Source of the DNA: Phaeoceros laevis
Lineage: Eukaryota; Anthocerotophyta; Anthocerotopsida; Notothyladales
DNA length: 32,243 nucleotides
Assembly (NCBI GenBank): GCA_049999765.1
Contig: JBNGIQ010009343.1
Location: 259,996-292,238, forward strand
Reading direction: 5' to 3'
This document shows, piece after piece, positions 11,075-21,960 of the stretch. Position numbers and translations under genes: made by a program. The first letter of the stretch is position 1. Each line of letters starts with the position of its first letter. Under the pieces are notes generated by a model that did not search any database, was not told the origin of the DNA, and saw only the letters and a list, made by a program, of their open reading frames with translations.

Positions 11075-12889
11075 TTAATAATCTCTTGCCAAAAACTCTT
11101 CAAGCTCAAGATCTTCTGCATAATCTCCATCTTTATTTTTCTTGTGACTCCTTCTCTTTCGCCATATATAAGACCGAAACATAATAGGAGGTCCCTTTCT
11201 CCTAAAAATTGGAGCCCTTGCTCGAGCTAAACTCCGTTGTCTTCTTTCTTCTTGTTCCTTTTTTTGTTGCAATAGCTTTGCTGCTCGCATTCTATATCGA
11301 CGCTCTTTTTCTCTTATTTTTTCAGTTTGTTCCACAAATTCTCGCGGTATATATTCAATACCACTTAAACATTCTTCCAATCTTGCTTCTATGTTAGTTA
11401 GCATTTGAAGCGTACCTAGTGATATATCATAGTCAAGGCCACACCTCCCATATACTTCAATCACTTGAGTTGCAATTTGCTCAAAAGACACTTCATGCTT
11501 CTTGTCATCAACATTTATACTAGATTGAGTTTGGAGTGTTTTATGCCTTTGCTCTTCATTTTGAATGGCAATCTCAAGTTCCCTCAATTGCACTCTAAGG
11601 TTAGCTATTTTGGATTCATTTTTACTACGAGTCATTTTGTACTTGTTTTGAAGAGACTCTAAAGCATCTTCAGTATCTTGGCTTTGTTGCATAAGTGCAA
11701 GATTCTCCCCTTCCAATTCACCGAAAAGCTCTAAAAGTTGACTTGGTTGTTCGAAGTACAACTTTTCTTCTAGTTTGTCTTCAATATCACTATCATCTTC
11801 GCCATTTTCATGGTCTTCATCACCAGGTAACATTGCCCATCCAACTCCTTTGTGCTCCTTCTCTTGAACTCCTTTCTCTTCACGCTCTTTAGCTTTAGTT
11901 TCTCTTAGCTCCAAGAGGAGCTCGTGTCTTATCAAGGCTTGTTCATCCAACCACTGTTTTGGAGTAAGACTAATAAGAAAATCCTTGTACTTTTTACAAT
12001 CCTCAAGGGACTCTTCTAGCTTGTTTACATCGCTTCTCATCATTGCAATTACACCATTTAGTTTTTTTATTTCTGCTACCTTGTCTTGCTTCATTTTCAC
12101 CTGGAGCTCAGCATTTTTAATAGCCTCCTGCACTCTTTCGTCATTTTGTTTTAAAAAAGCATCAAATTGCATTGTATCTTCCTCAAGCATCTCTTCACTT
12201 TTCCTCAATGCCTCCTCACGCTGGAATGTTCGGTCCTCAAGTTTTCTGATTTCCGCTCGTTTTGTATCTAAGCTCATTTGTACAAGAAAAATTTCCCTCT
12301 TTTTCTGTATGAACTCTTTCATATTTTCCTTTTCTTTATGATAATGGCTAGTTTGAAGAATTGGAGTTACTTTGTTTTCCTCCATTACTTTTGCCATTTC
12401 AATATCCATTTGTTCTAAAACACTTTTGAGAGCTCTTGAGCCAATTGTAGCTCCCATTCTAGAAGCAAATGTAGTTCGTTCGGCAATGGGAAGAGCTTGC
12501 ATTTTTTTTATGTCCTCCCTTCTCCGAAAGTGTTCTTCTGCTCTGATTTGAAATACTTTTTCATCTGGTGGCATTACAAATGGTATTTCTGACCATTCGC
12601 TACAAAACATTTCATTTTTTCCCGGAAGAGTTGAGGATATTATAATCTGTGGTTCAATGCTCTCTCCATCAATGCTTTCCCCTTTACTTTGATTTGTATT
12701 ACTCTCGTGACTATGGTGTGACATAGGCCTTGAGAGAAGTTTAGTGGACTCTGACACATTACCAGTAACCTCAAATTTACTAGAGTTAATTGATAGTTCA
12801 TGTGTGTCTTGAGATTTTATACCAACTTCAGGCTCTTGGACCAGAGAAGCTCTCTTCACTTGTTGCGCAGCTATAGCTACAGTAGACAT
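11075..12889 (-). CDS. CFAP100: CFAP100-like coiled-coil axonemal protein (CCDC37/FAP100), intronless
   Basis: Cilia- and flagella-associated protein. In Chlamydomonas FAP100 works with FAP73 (the MIA complex) to regulate the inner-arm dynein that controls flagellar waveform. Here it would act in the sperm axoneme. One uninterrupted 604-codon frame starts at the ATG at 12889. After a disordered N-terminus (1-100), the conserved entry is FVMPPDEKVFQIRAEEHFRR (104-123) followed by a TTFASRMGA segment. A DUF4200-type coiled coil (about 190-315) carries FIQKKREIFLVQ, DAFLKQND and YKDFLISLTPKQWLDEQ. More coiled coil follows, then an acidic GDEDHENGEDDSD patch (about 355-370) and a basic tail (WRKRRSHKKNKDG). 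Codon third positions are much richer in A/T than in neighbouring genes, and there are no introns, unlike the other recognised genes here. Assignment to CFAP100 rather than a related DUF4200 protein (CFAP73, CCDC38, CCDC42) rests on the MPPDE and PKQWL segments. Confidence 0.82.
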   Translation of the reverse strand: MSTVAIAAQQVKRASLVQEPEVGIKSQDTHELSINSSKFEVTGNVSESTKLLSRPMSHHSHESNTNQSKGESIDGESIEPQIIISSTLPGKNEMFCSEWSEIPFVMPPDEKVFQIRAEEHFRRREDIKKMQALPIAERTTFASRMGATIGSRALKSVLEQMDIEMAKVMEENKVTPILQTSHYHKEKENMKEFIQKKREIFLVQMSLDTKRAEIRKLEDRTFQREEALRKSEEMLEEDTMQFDAFLKQNDERVQEAIKNAELQVKMKQDKVAEIKKLNGVIAMMRSDVNKLEESLEDCKKYKDFLISLTPKQWLDEQALIRHELLLELRETKAKEREEKGVQEKEHKGVGWAMLPGDEDHENGEDDSDIEDKLEEKLYFEQPSQLLELFGELEGENLALMQQSQDTEDALESLQNKYKMTRSKNESKIANLRVQLRELEIAIQNEEQRHKTLQTQSSINVDDKKHEVSFEQIATQVIEVYGRCGLDYDISLGTLQMLTNIEARLEECLSGIEYIPREFVEQTEKIREKERRYRMRAAKLLQQKKEQEERRQRSLARARAPIFRRKGPPIMFRSYIWRKRRSHKKNKDGDYAEDLELEEFLARDY

Positions 12890-14232
12890 TGCTATTATCT
12901 ATATAATATACTTTATAGACTAAAAAATCTTCAAATGGAACAATTTGCTGGTTTAAATTTTCTAATTATGGAGCATGAAATAATTTTGGCTTATATGTAG
13001 TAACTTTTCTCCATGTGAACTTTCCTTTATGCAAATGCAATTTAGTAAGAAATAAGACAAGGTCAGTATGGAAGCTATAACTTGGAAAAGATATCCAACA
13101 TCAATCAAATCTTATTCTAGCAACTCTTCTTGAACATCAACCCTCATAAGTTGGGAAAGATATCCAGCACCATATAGGCTATAACTTGGGAAAATATATC
13201 CAATATCAATGAAAAATTATTGTAGCAACACTCTTCTTCAACCTCATAAGTTGGAAAAAGATATCCATGAAATATCATTGTACCAAGTTACCAACACTCT
13301 TGCTTCACTGCATGTGTGGCTTTTGCCCAACCAAACACTTCCAAATAAACTTCTACTTCTTCAAAGTTCAAACCTTGTAAGTTCGGACGTCATTTTTTTT
13401 TAGTTATTATAACGATAACCCACATTTATATATGTACGTCCTCTTGACTCGAGGGTGAGACTCCAGACGAAGACGAACTTGCAGTAACTTCTCTATATGG
13501 CCAGGAGGGCTTGGCACAATATTGAAACCCTAGCAGCAAAGAACTTGGGGATGAACGGCATGGGGGTCCTTGGATGTATGACCTAGCGAGCGGCTGGAGC
13601 GCATGCTGGTATGCTGATCGTCGAACTGTCAGGGAGGCTGAGCGGGTTCGATGCGAGTGCGAATTGAGGCAGGGGGCAAACTGAAGGGCAGTGCGGAAGG
13701 GAGGAAGCGCTGGCGCATTCATTTCATTCCACCTAAGGTCGATCTAAATGGGAGCAGAGGTTGGCTGGCTGGCTCCGATCGAGCTTGATGCAGGGCAGGC
13801 TTGTGTCTGGAGGAGAGTCCTGTTGCGTTGCGTTGCGTTGCCAGTGACAGCTTGCGAGCTGGCATGTCTGTGTGATGATAGTCCGCTTGAGAATCAAAGA
13901 GATATGCCCTTCCGGCTAGGCTTCTTTCCTTGCCTGTGGGAAGGAAGCTAGCTAGCTAAGCTGCCTCTGAGTCAAAGATGGTTCTGTGCAATTGCAGCAT
14001 CCCCTACGGAAAGAGAGAACCCACGTATACGTGCTTATGGTCTTAAGAGCCAGGGAAGCTCTGTGTGCTCGGTGCAGCAGCCATATAACAATCATCTGTG
14101 TTGTTTGCATCGATTACAGGGCAGGATATGAAAAATTTCTATGGCAGTCCATATTCACACGTGGAGCAGCGTCTCGCGCTGAAGACCTTTGCCTGCTGGC
14201 CTGATATGCTCTGAAAGTTGTTGGCGAAAGAA
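12890..14232. promoter_or_regulatory. Divergent intergenic region between CFAP100 and the SUA-type gene
   Basis: This interval must contain the upstream regions of two divergently transcribed genes. The left half to about 13440 is AT-rich like the CFAP100 gene and holds an irregular repeat, described separately. From about 13440 the composition switches to GC-rich. A short (GTTGC)4 run lies at 13822-13841. I see no additional gene. Confidence 0.45.
13077..13310. repeat. Irregular tandem repeat upstream of CFAP100
   Basis: Four degenerate units begin at 13077, 13146, 13181 and 13246. Each opens with a core close to ATAAGTTGGGAAAGATATCC. Units 1 and 3 continue with similar text (ATATCAAT, then TAGCAACACTCTTCTT and ACCTC), so the larger period is about 100 bp with a shorter unit in between. 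It lies 190-420 bp upstream of the CFAP100 start codon. Confidence 0.7.
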
Positions 14233-17200
14233 ATGGACGCGGGGCGCTTTGTGCTGCATCAAGCAGGATGGGATAATAGCAGCGTACGCCACACTAAATA
14301 ATTGTGATTTTCAGTGTTGTCCTGTGCGGGGTGATCCCTCTTTCTTCCCAAGAATAATGGATCATGTGATTCTCATCCATTCATCATCCATCATCATGAA
14401 CAGGAAGCAAGCAACCGCACCGCCACATATGGATATGGATTTCGCAGAAAACAGGCCTCATGTCATGTTTCTCTCTATGGTGCTGACTTCCACTTATTCT
14501 TTTGGATGCACAGGCTTTGGAGAGCTACGATCCCATTCACGAGACAGAGCTCAGGTAATCTCTTCAACAGAGTAAATATTACTTGCACAATTCAAAATCC
14601 CATGATCGCTTGCAGCTCTCGATGGTGTCCTCAGATGCATTGTGTTTTTTCAAAAACATGTAGCTGTGAGGACAGCTCTCTTTCGGCATGTTTCTTGTGG
14701 TTGAGCTTCTGTGGGTAGACTTGCTCTTGTGACCATATGTATACAAGGCTGTCCTAGCTAATCAGCTTGAGGCAATTGTTGACATTACCTGATTCTCTTT
14801 ACTCTATATGCCTGAGTAATTTTCGTAGAAGGCATGTTGATTCTGTGGCCTTTCCTCTCATCTCGATCTCTGTATGCTGGTGCCAGATGATTGTCAATAT
14901 CTTGTGGTTTTGAAATTTTTTCACTACGCTTGCTGCCTTCTTTGGCGGTCAGTTGACCTGGATACTAACTCTGGTTGCGACAGAAATGGTGGAGCCTATG
15001 GTGGCAGGGCCTACACTGATGGAGGATTCCAACGAGATGGTGGGTACCAGAGAGGAGAAGGTGGTTATCCAAGAGGGGAGGATAATTACATCCGGAGTGA
15101 AGGTGCTTATACCAGGGCAGAAACTGGGTTTGCAAGGGGAGGTGCTTATGCTCGAGGCGATACTGGGTTTCCAAGAGGGGAGTCTGGGTTCTCGAGTCGC
15201 GACGACTCATACCCTAGAGGGACATATGAAAGAGAAATTATTTTAGACAGGGATAGTTTCTCGATTGGGCAAACATTTTCCAACTTGTGGCCACAAGTAA
15301 AGAGGCGATCACTGGCTGAGGAGATAGCTATTTACAGGGAAGCACAGAGGCATGAAAAAGTAGGCTTTGTTGAAGGTTACCGGGATTATGGCTATGAAAG
15401 GAATGGCAGGCACAGCAGTAGAGATAGAGATAGTTTCGATGGGGATCACTATGACTACAGTCGAAAATCCTTACGTGAAACTCGAGAAGGAAGCCGTGAG
15501 GGGCACCAGGAATACTCGCGGCACCGGGACTACGATTCAGATAGAGAGAGAGGTAGGAGAGACCGGGATTGGCGGAGGCGAAGGGATAGGGACTGGGATA
15601 GAAGCAGGAGTAGGGACCGTGACTGGAGTCCAGATAGAGATCGACGACGTGAACGATCAAGATCTGGTAGCTATGAGGACTCTGGCCGACGGTCTCGTTC
15701 TCCTCGGAGTCACAGTAGGGGCTGGCGTGAAGACAGCTATGATGAAGCTCACTACGAAGGACGAAACGAAAAGCGGCAGGAGCGAGATGGAGGTCGTCAT
15801 CAGGACCGAGCATCTTTGGTAAGCATATGTAACTTATTGGGGGCTGACCTGCCGGGCAATGAATGATGCTTGTTTTTTAATGTTATTTCCTTATTTATTC
15901 CCTTTTTTCTATAATTTGCAGGCCCCATCTGCTACACTTGTGGTTAAGGGCCTCTCACAGAAGACAGTGGAAGAAGATCTCTATAAAGCACTGGTGAGGA
16001 GTCATACTCCTCAATGTTGTACAGGCTGGGTTGGGAGGTCTGATTGATAGTTCTTAAATTTTCTCTGTCTCTTCATATCTACAGGCAGATTTTGGTCCTC
16101 TCCGCCACATCAGGGTCATTAAGGAAAGGAACTCAGGTGCATGTCGAGGATTTGCATTCGTGGACTTCCATTCTGTGGTGAGATTAGAGTCCTGGTTTCC
16201 TGGTGCTTTGAGGTGGCTGGTGCGTGGAGTATCAGTATTGGCATCAAATATTGCTGAAGATGCATGTGACGTTGGTTTGCAGGAGGCTGCCCAGAAAATG
16301 ATGGAGAGTGTTGGATGGGATGGGATAGTAGTTGATGGCCGACGTCTTGTGTTTGAGTATAGGTATGTGTTGTCCTGATTTGTTGTGATGGTTATGAGGG
16401 AGTCCGAGTTAGGTAATGGTTAGTTGGTCCAGGATGTACCTTTCTTTTTGTTGTAGGCTAATTTTCAGATTTGCTGCCACAGTAGCAAACCTACTGGTGG
16501 GGCGGGAGCACCCCAAGCGGGGCAAGGAACTTCGGGACGGAGTCTGCATCTGGTGGGTGGCAAGGGCAATGTTGCTGCTGGAACTGATTGGATGTGCACA
16601 GTCTGTGGGTGCGTCAATTTTGCTCGGCGAACATTGTGCTTTCAGGTAGACATTGAAATGTGCTGCTTCGTTCAATGAGTGTGTAGTTCTTCCCTGCTGG
16701 TCTAGTATCTGTCATGTGGCTAGGTTCAGTGCCCTGAGTCTGTTCTAGCGATTCTAGGTTATCATTTGTACATAAGGCATGAAAAGCGTCGAACAGCACT
16801 TTCAATATAGTTGAAGTCAACTAAGTTGTTGACCTTTCCAGTGCAATGAAGGGCGCTCTGAAGACTCTCCAGTGGCTGATTTGGCATCTGCAGCTCCAGT
16901 TTCCTCTGGAAGGAGGAACTCAGAAGCAGGTATTCTAGGAAATCTGTGATACTGCTTGCAGTCTCAGGTTTTTGGCAGAGTGTCCGATGTTAATGTGTCT
17001 TGTAAACAGGACCAACTCATGTGTTGGTAGTACGAGGTCTGGATGAAAATGTGAATGAAGAGACTTTACATTATGAATTCTCAAAGTATGCCCCTATCAA
17101 GGTAATGGTTGTTGCGGTTGTTGGTGATTGTTGCCATATGTTCTTTTTGACTTTGCATGTTCTGTTAGTCTTTTGTCTTGCGTGTCAATTCCCAACTTTG

Positions 17201-19605
17201 CTGCTGCATTCAGGACCTGCGCCTTATTCGCGACAAGTTCACACACGTGTCCAGAGGTTTTGCATTTGTCCATTTTCATTCGGTATGTTTTTTCGATTAT
17301 GTTTCCATATTGCTCTTAGATTATGTCCTTGAGTCATTGATCTTAGAGTTTGACAGTCTTCATGTCAACTCCCTCTCAGATCGAAGATGCTACAAAGGCA
17401 TTGGGTGCCACCAATGGCATGGCGCTTGAAAAAAATGGACAGTTTCTAAGGGTTGCATTTGCTAAGAGTATCCATGGATCACAGTGCAGTCTTGCAGCAG
17501 CTGCTGCTATTGAAGCTGCCACATTTGCTCAGCAGGTAGTCCTCCTCCATAATGGTGCAATTCGAGAGCTGGTTTTTTGTGTGTGGGTTCCGAGTGTTGG
17601 ATGATCTCTGTGGCTTACTGCGTGTTGGTTTTGTTCCTGCAGTATGACTCAGCTGGCTGGGCACCAAAAGAGTACAACCCAGACCAGGACAATGGACAAC
17701 ATGGTGCAACACCTGGTATGCACCCATCTTCTATGAGCAACAGTGGCCAACTGAGGAATGGGAGGATTGGGAGGGAGAGGTTAGGTGGGGCCTCGCAGCA
17801 GGCCCATGAAGGGGGTGCAGGTGATGCTGGATCCTTAGAGGCTAATGGAGCTCCTCAGTCTGGTTTTGTCTGGGATGAGGCATCTGGCTACTACTATGAT
17901 TCTGCATCAGGATTCTACTATGATGGGCACAGAGGTAAGCTATGGCTTGATTCTGTATAAAAATGGTTGCAAATATGTTGTTATTGAGCATCTTATGGCC
18001 AACAATTGCCTTACTCTTCTTTGCATTGACAATAGGACTCTACTATGATGGAAACAGTGGAGTCTGGTATACATATGACCAGGAAACTCAACAGTATCTG
18101 CCATTTGTTGAGCCCTCTGTGGACAAAACAGGGGGTGAAACTGTCAAAGGAGCAACTGGCACAGGAAATGGCAAGGGCTCAGATGCTGCCACTGAAGTAA
18201 ACATGAAAAGTGTAGTCATCTCAGCGCCTGCAGTAACAAGTGTGGGCGAAGCAGAAGGTGGAGAAAAGAAACATTCTCTCGCAGAGCAGGTGGCAGCAGC
18301 AGCGGTTGCAGCACAAGTTGCTGCTAAAAAGGAAAAAGAAAGGCAGAAAGAAAGAGATCGGGAGTCTCGGCTTGCCAAGGGGCCGGTCATGGGCAGCAAG
18401 AAGAAGATAACGTCCTCATTATCCTTATGGAAACAGCGGCAGCATGAGGGTCAAGCAGTCTCCTCCAATGCTGAGGACCTGACCCCTGGATTGTTGGCAT
18501 CTGCGGGAAGTTCAATTGAGAAGTCTGCACAAAGTAGTGGCGGCCCAGCTGGCATGGTGAGTCAGAATAGATTCAAGTCTGACAGTACGTCCAAAGACTC
18601 CATGGGGCGTGGAGTTAGCACCTTGGGGCGTGGTGCTGGGAATCCTTTTGGTGGGAACTATCACCCGTCAGATAGTTCGTTAAGAGCAAGACAGGCAAGC
18701 ACCCCTGGAGTTTCAGGATCGGGATTGGGTAGGGGAGCAGGAAGAGGTGCAGGTAGGGGTCAGGATGTGGGAAGTTTAAGCCAGCCTTCTGCCCCCGCTC
18801 CATCGTTTGCACCTGCACAAAGTAGTACTCCAGCAGCGCCATTCAGGACAGATGCTTCAGCTCTAGGATCTTATGGGCCCATGGCAGGCGCGAAACGAAG
18901 ATTCTCGGAGACACCACAGTCAGGGTATCGCGATCGAGCAGCTGAGCGAAGAAATTTGCATGGTTCCTCGTTACCTGGCGATTTGGCCATGGAGAGTGAA
19001 ATGAAGGAAAAAGGTATCGAATGGGCTCCTGGTTAGGTTGTCAGTTTGCCAATAAAGTTTTGTTGCATGAGGGGCTCTGGGCTCATCCTTCTGGTGATGT
19101 TGAATTGTGAAGGGAGAGACATGCCCTTTCCACCAGGTGTTGGGAGCAGGGGCATGGGCAGCCGAAGCGCAGATATGCCCTTTCCTCCTGGGGTAGGAGC
19201 GAAAGGACTTGGAGCAGGTCCTGGGCCAGTATTAGCAGGCCCAGAGAGTGAATCATTTGAGGTTATTACTGTCGAGAAAGCTATTGATGAACGGAATGTG
19301 GGCAACCGGATGCTTCGCAACATGGGTTGGCAAGAAGGCTCGGTATGTTTTGTGAGTTGGTCTAGTTTTGGCAACGCCCAATAGTGATATACTGAGCTGA
19401 CTTTTTGTGTTACACGCAGGGGCTTGGGAAAGAAGGGACAGGCATTGTTGAGCCTGTTCAAGCACAGGGATCTGGAGAGCGAGCAGGGCTGGGTAGCCAA
19501 CAGCAGCAGCGGAAGCTCGATGCACGGTTTGAGACTCAGCCTGGTGACAGCTACCGGATTGTAATTCAGAAGAAGGCCCTTGCTAGATTTCATGATATCA
19601 TGTAG
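14233..19605 (+). CDS. SUA: SUA/RBM5/RBM10-type splicing regulator (RRM, RanBP2 zinc finger, OCRE, G-patch)
   Basis: Nuclear RNA-binding splicing factor; the Arabidopsis homologue SUA controls alternative splicing of ABI3. Fifteen exons: 14233-14283, 14514-14554, 14984-15818, 15922-15993, 16085-16177, 16283-16362, 16483-16645, 16842-16929, 17010-17101, 17214-17282, 17380-17535, 17643-17934, 18036-19013, 19113-19342 and 19420-19605. All phases agree, giving 1141 aa (Arabidopsis SUA is near 1100). The start MDAGRFVLHQAGWDNSS and the tiny exon 2 (ALESYDPIHETELR) match the family N-terminus. Then come Tyr/Gly/Arg repeats and an Arg-Asp/Ser-rich region to about 309, RRM1 (about 310-390, RGFAFVDF), a RanBP2 zinc finger (426-449, DWMCTVCGCVNFARRTLCFQ), RRM2 (about 478-558, RGFAFVHF), OCRE (about 649-697, SGYYYDSASGFYYDG) and G-patch (about 1061-1110, GNRMLRNMGWQEGSGLG), ending in KKALARFHDIM. 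Part of this gene is copied at 20371-21028. Confidence 0.95.
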
Positions 19606-20029
19606 GTGGGTAATCACCACCGTGTAATTACAAATTATTTGCCGCAAGATCAAAGATGAGAATCTCCTGCTGGGAAGGGTTAAGAAGAACTCTAGTCAGG
19701 CTTGTACTGCAGCTGCTAGCATCTTCATTATTTCCAATTCATGTATTAGTTTCATGTAAAGTGGCAACGTCCGTCTGGATTCTGGAAGGTTTAAACTTGA
19801 CTGCCTCATTCCGGAAAGGAAGATCTGCAACTTAGCCGTCCTAAAAGTGAGAGAAGTGATGATGGTATGGCATTTGATGGTATGGAATGATGGTATGGTA
19901 TGGCACCATCGGTAGGACACCCCCCACTCACCAATTCCAACACCAACGTCATGATTTAAGGCCTACAGCGGTTTCTAAGTTAGGAAGTGAGGACGTCTGG
20001 CATGTCACACTTCTAATCTTGCTGTCCAG
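19606..20029. other. SUA downstream region with a short TGG-rich repeat
   Basis: It probably includes the 3' untranslated region of the SUA-type gene. A small imperfect repeat of GATGGTATGG lies at about 19858-19906. No gene is seen. Confidence 0.45.
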
Positions 20030-20345
20030 CTGACGAACTTTGGATTCCCGGGAACCCAACACGATTGCAGGAAGTGATTGACGTAAACAGTCTGCTTCAG
20101 GCTCTGGACTCTTTCATCACACAGCTGCTATCTCTTTAGCACTTGCCCTCGACCGTGAGTAGTACAAGCCCCTTTCCATTCTCAGCTTGTATCTGCGACA
20201 ACCAGGACTACACCACCGCGTTGTTCCACGTGCACGAAATGCGGGCATTGGGAACTGGCCCATCACCATCGCCATCGTCAGACCCCCAGGATAGCGGTTC
20301 GAACCCTGCCCTGATTGCTGTGTAGGCACTGGACCCTTGGACAGC
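20030..20345 (-). pseudogene. Decayed 3' fragment of the tandem unknown family
   Basis: This stretch is alignable by eye to 25290-25620, the 3' part of the 527-aa family gene, in the same orientation. On the minus strand it still encodes GCRRYKLRMERGLYYSRSRA, against GCRRYKLKMERSLYYSRSRA in the gene. The frame breaks on both sides, the CTGDYVVVYP segment has become out of frame, and no start or full domain remains. It ends just before the SUA-derived fragment begins at 20371. Confidence 0.82.
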
Positions 20346-20370
20346 ATCGTCATCTCATTTACTCTTGAAG

Positions 20371-21028
20371 TGATTGGATGTTCACGGTCTGTGGATGCGT
20401 AAATTTTGCTCGGCGAACATTGTGCTTTCTACCTGATTGATATGTGCTGCTTGCTGCTTCGTTCGTTTTCTGTGTGGTTCTCCCCTGCTGATTAGTATCT
20501 GTGACTCTGTGGCTAGGTTCAATGTACTGAGTCTGTTCTGGCGGTTGTACAACCTCTTTTCGACCCAAAATGACAACCCACATGTGGGTTATCATTTTTA
20601 ATGGCATGAAGACGTGTTGCATTGTTGCACAGCACTTTCTGAACTATTGATGTCATTAAGTTCTAAGCCTCCACGGNNNNNNNNNNNNNNNNNNNNNNNN
20701 NNNNNNNNNNNNNNNNNNNNNNNNNNNNNNNNNNNNNNNNNNNNNNNNNNNNNNNNNNNNNNNNNNNNNNNNNNNNCTCTGAATACAGTGGCTGGTTTGG
20801 CATCTGCAGCTCCAGTTCCCTCTGGAGGGAGGAACTTAGAAGCAGCTATTCTATGACAATCTGTGATCATACTGGTTGCAGTCTCAGGTTTTTGGCAGAG
20901 TGTCTCATTAATGTTGTTAATGTGTCATTTAAGCAGCACCAACCCATGTGTTGGTAGTACGAGGTCTGGATGAAAGTGTGACTAAAGAGACATTACATTG
21001 TGAATTCTCGAAGCATGCTCCTATTAAA
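20371..21028 (+). pseudogene. Partial duplicate of the SUA-type gene, introns included
   Basis: The sequence corresponds to 16585-17100 of the SUA-type gene: the end of the zinc-finger exon, the following intron, exon 8, the next intron and the exon that opens RRM2. It retains ATTTTGCTCGGCGAACATTG and GTTGGTAGTACGAGGTCTGG. Because introns were copied, it is a DNA-level duplication, not a retrocopy. Splice sites have decayed: the exon 7 donor CAG|GTAGAC became TACCTGA, and the exon 8 donor AGCAG|GTATT became AGCAGCTATT. Similarity stops at 21028, at the end of the RRM2-opening exon. About 65 bp with no counterpart in the parent was inserted near 20545-20600, and the assembly gap falls inside the copy. 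Confidence 0.9.
20677..20776. other. Assembly gap of 100 N
   Basis: Exactly 100 unknown bases. The flanks are both SUA-derived and correspond to 16823 and about 16860 of the parent, so the parent suggests only a few tens of bases are missing. The fixed size points to a placeholder. Confidence 0.98.
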
Positions 21029-21649
21029 CCCGCTTTCTTTTCTGACCTCACTGGGCTTGGCCCCATTGAGCTATGGGCTCAGTTGTCTATTCAGCTAATA
21101 GGTGGGGGGCAGAGCACTCTTTTGCTTCAGAGTCCAAACTTGTGAAGGGGCAGCAGCCTCAAAAGTCGAAACAGTTTGAGCAAGGAGCAAGCCTAGGTAG
21201 AATTCAACTGGTGCAGCACAAAGAGAACAAGTCGTGTTTGTGCTCGGGCACCACGAAGTCGATTTCCTGGTGCCTGTGGGCAGTGTTGACACTCTCATTT
21301 CTGGGGTAGCGGCAGACTACCTTCCATGTCCTGTGGATTAAATGAATGGAACCAATGTCTCCATTCTGTTGAGTCCATTGTTGCCATGTCAGTTGGAAAA
21401 GATATTGATGAATGCGATTTCCCCACAATAACAAGCCTGTTGAGTAAGAAACGGTCATGATTCAAACCCACTTGTAACCTCTCGAGGTAGGTGACTCAGC
21501 TTCACCCATTCTGAGCTGGCATCATCGAGCAGCCACACTTGACACAATTCACCACTCCGGTCACGGCAGCTACTGTTTCCTTCCGTTCATCTGCAACTAA
21601 AGACAGAGCACAACATAAAGGCTCCTCCCTGTGTCTGCCCGGGAGTTGC
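21029..21649. other. Intergenic between relics, no gene recognised
   Basis: Open frames on both strands are up to about 80 codons with no recognised motif. A + strand frame around 21220-21340 reads EQVVFVLGHHEVDFLVPVGS and then a stop, which looks coding-like, but I could not place it in a family. Confidence 0.35.
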
Positions 21650-21960
21650 ACAGGAAACAGGAGCCTGCGCAGAACCGCTCCATTCTCAGAGCAGCAGACT
21701 TGCATGTAAACCTTGTACTTGGCCCAGCAGCCCAGCTGCGCGTTGATGAAGCCCCCCACCCACTCGTCCATCCTGCTAGCGCCGCGCTCCGGCCTGTATT
21801 AGGCCAGGAAGGGCTCCGACCGCTGCGTGGCCGTATAGGCAGGCGACCATGTTGCCCACGGTTTCAGGATGCACCTCGAAGTTGTTGAGTTCCAAGATAG
21901 TGACGGGACGCGTGGGTCTGTCCTTGTTTTGGGCGGGCGCCACATTCTTCAAGTCCTGAA
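21650..21960 (-). pseudogene. Diverged relic of the tandem unknown family (closest to the 856-aa member)
   Basis: On the minus strand 21869-21905 encodes ILELNNFEVHPETVGNMVA, which aligns with FMDLNNFEVKSEELGNRVA of the gene at 28257-30827. After an in-frame stop (near 21774) and a frame change, 21700-21770 encodes WVGGFINAQLGCWAKYKVYM, aligning with WAGAFLKANLACSGDYRIDY. The order and spacing match the family. The stop and frameshift argue for a pseudogene, although an unrecognised short intron cannot be excluded. Confidence 0.65.

Noticed and set aside
20296-20306. GGTTCGAACCC, which looks like a tRNA T-loop
   Set aside because: The surrounding sequence aligns with the family gene 2 coding region, and no cloverleaf arms or A/B-box spacing fit.
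20598-20870. ORFs running through the N gap
   Set aside because: They are artefacts of reading unknown bases as open codons.
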